Shown one piece after another: positions 6,234-6,403 of a stretch of 6,403 nt of DNA; positions within the stretch are counted from its first letter, which is position 1, and each line of letters begins with the position of its first letter. A model generated the notes under the pieces. It was not told the origin of the DNA and ran no database searches. It worked only from the letters and a program-made list of their open reading frames with translations. Origin of the DNA: Casp-actino8 sp032118015 (lineage in GTDB: Bacteria; Actinomycetota; Acidimicrobiia; Acidimicrobiales; Ilumatobacteraceae); contig JAULYE010000205.1 in the NCBI GenBank assembly GCA_032118015.1, forward strand, positions 1-6,403, read 5' to 3'. The translations under genes and the position numbers were made by a program.

Positions 6234-6403
6234 CGGTTCTCGTCACCGGAGGTGCCGGATACATCGGATCGCACACTGTTCGACAATTGCGGGCAATTGG
6301 CCGCGATGTCGTCGTTCTGGATTCTCTCGAGCTTGGTCGCGCTGATTCCCTGTTCGATACCCCTCTGGTCGTTGGCGACATTGCCGATACCGAACTCGTT
6401 CGA
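6230..6403 (+). CDS. galE: UDP-glucose 4-epimerase, N-terminal 58 residues (3' end outside window)
   Basis: This is the beginning of an extended short-chain dehydrogenase/reductase that interconverts UDP-glucose and UDP-galactose with tightly bound NAD+, a cytoplasmic step in galactose metabolism and cell-envelope glycan synthesis. The NAD-binding TGGAGYIGSH motif (6-15) is exact for GalE, preceded by the first beta strand (TVLV). The second strand ends at VVVLDSLELG (27-36), where the acidic Asp31 should bind the adenosine ribose of NAD. VVGDIAD (47-53) is the expected third-strand GD motif. The substrate-binding half and the YxxxK catalytic residues lie beyond the window, so a related nucleotide-sugar epimerase cannot be fully excluded. 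The ATG overlaps the mrpG stop (ATGA). The ribosome binding sequence is weak (GAGGG at 6213-6217 is distant), so translation probably depends on coupling to mrpG. Confidence 0.87.
   Translation, partial: MTVLVTGGAGYIGSHTVRQLRAIGRDVVVLDSLELGRADSLFDTPLVVGDIADTELVR

Noticed and set aside
1..6403. Insertion sequences, CRISPR arrays, integrase sites, toxin-antitoxin or defence genes
   Set aside because: No repeats of array type, transposase frames or flanking duplications were seen; the window is filled by the mrp operon and its two partial neighbours.

Overview
The window carries one compact co-directional block on the + strand. It is the complete operon of an Mrp (Mnh/Pha/Sha) multisubunit cation/proton antiporter, with the end of an unrelated gene upstream and the start of galE downstream. 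The organism looks like a moderately high-GC actinobacterium. This rests on the fused MrpA-MrpB subunit, the long acidic tail on MrpC, the gene order, a GTG start and the codon choice. Placement below phylum is not possible from this window alone; an acidimicrobial or microbacterial relative is only a guess.

Layout: positions 2-178 encode the last 58 residues of a gene that begins outside the window, probably a secreted pectinacetylesterase/Notum-like alpha/beta hydrolase. Positions 179-316 are the only real intergenic gap (138 bases). It holds a perfect 6-bp dyad and two tiny start-stop units just before mrpA, but no convincing promoter or T-tract terminator. From 317 to 6233 run mrpA (fused with mrpB), mrpC, mrpD, mrpE, mrpF and mrpG. 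They are joined by ATGA overlaps (A/C, E/F), an 11-20 base overlap (C/D), a 3-base gap (D/E) and a 1-base overlap (F/G). The first 58 codons of galE start at 6230, again through an ATGA overlap, and run off the window.

The six Mrp proteins together make one membrane complex that exchanges cytoplasmic Na+ (or another monovalent cation) for external protons, driven by the proton motive force. MrpA and MrpD are homologous to the proton-pumping subunits of respiratory complex I (NuoL/M/N type), MrpC is NuoK-like, and the C-terminal half of MrpA contains the NuoJ-like, MbhE-like and MnhB parts. MrpE, F and G are small accessory membrane subunits needed for assembly and cation transport. All key charged residues of the proton path that I could check are present, so the complex is predicted to be functional.

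I found no new biological system here. The points most worth checking are the translational coupling of galE to the antiporter operon, the acidic MrpC tail, the small upstream start-stop chain and dyad before mrpA, and a local excess of GATC/GGATCC words.
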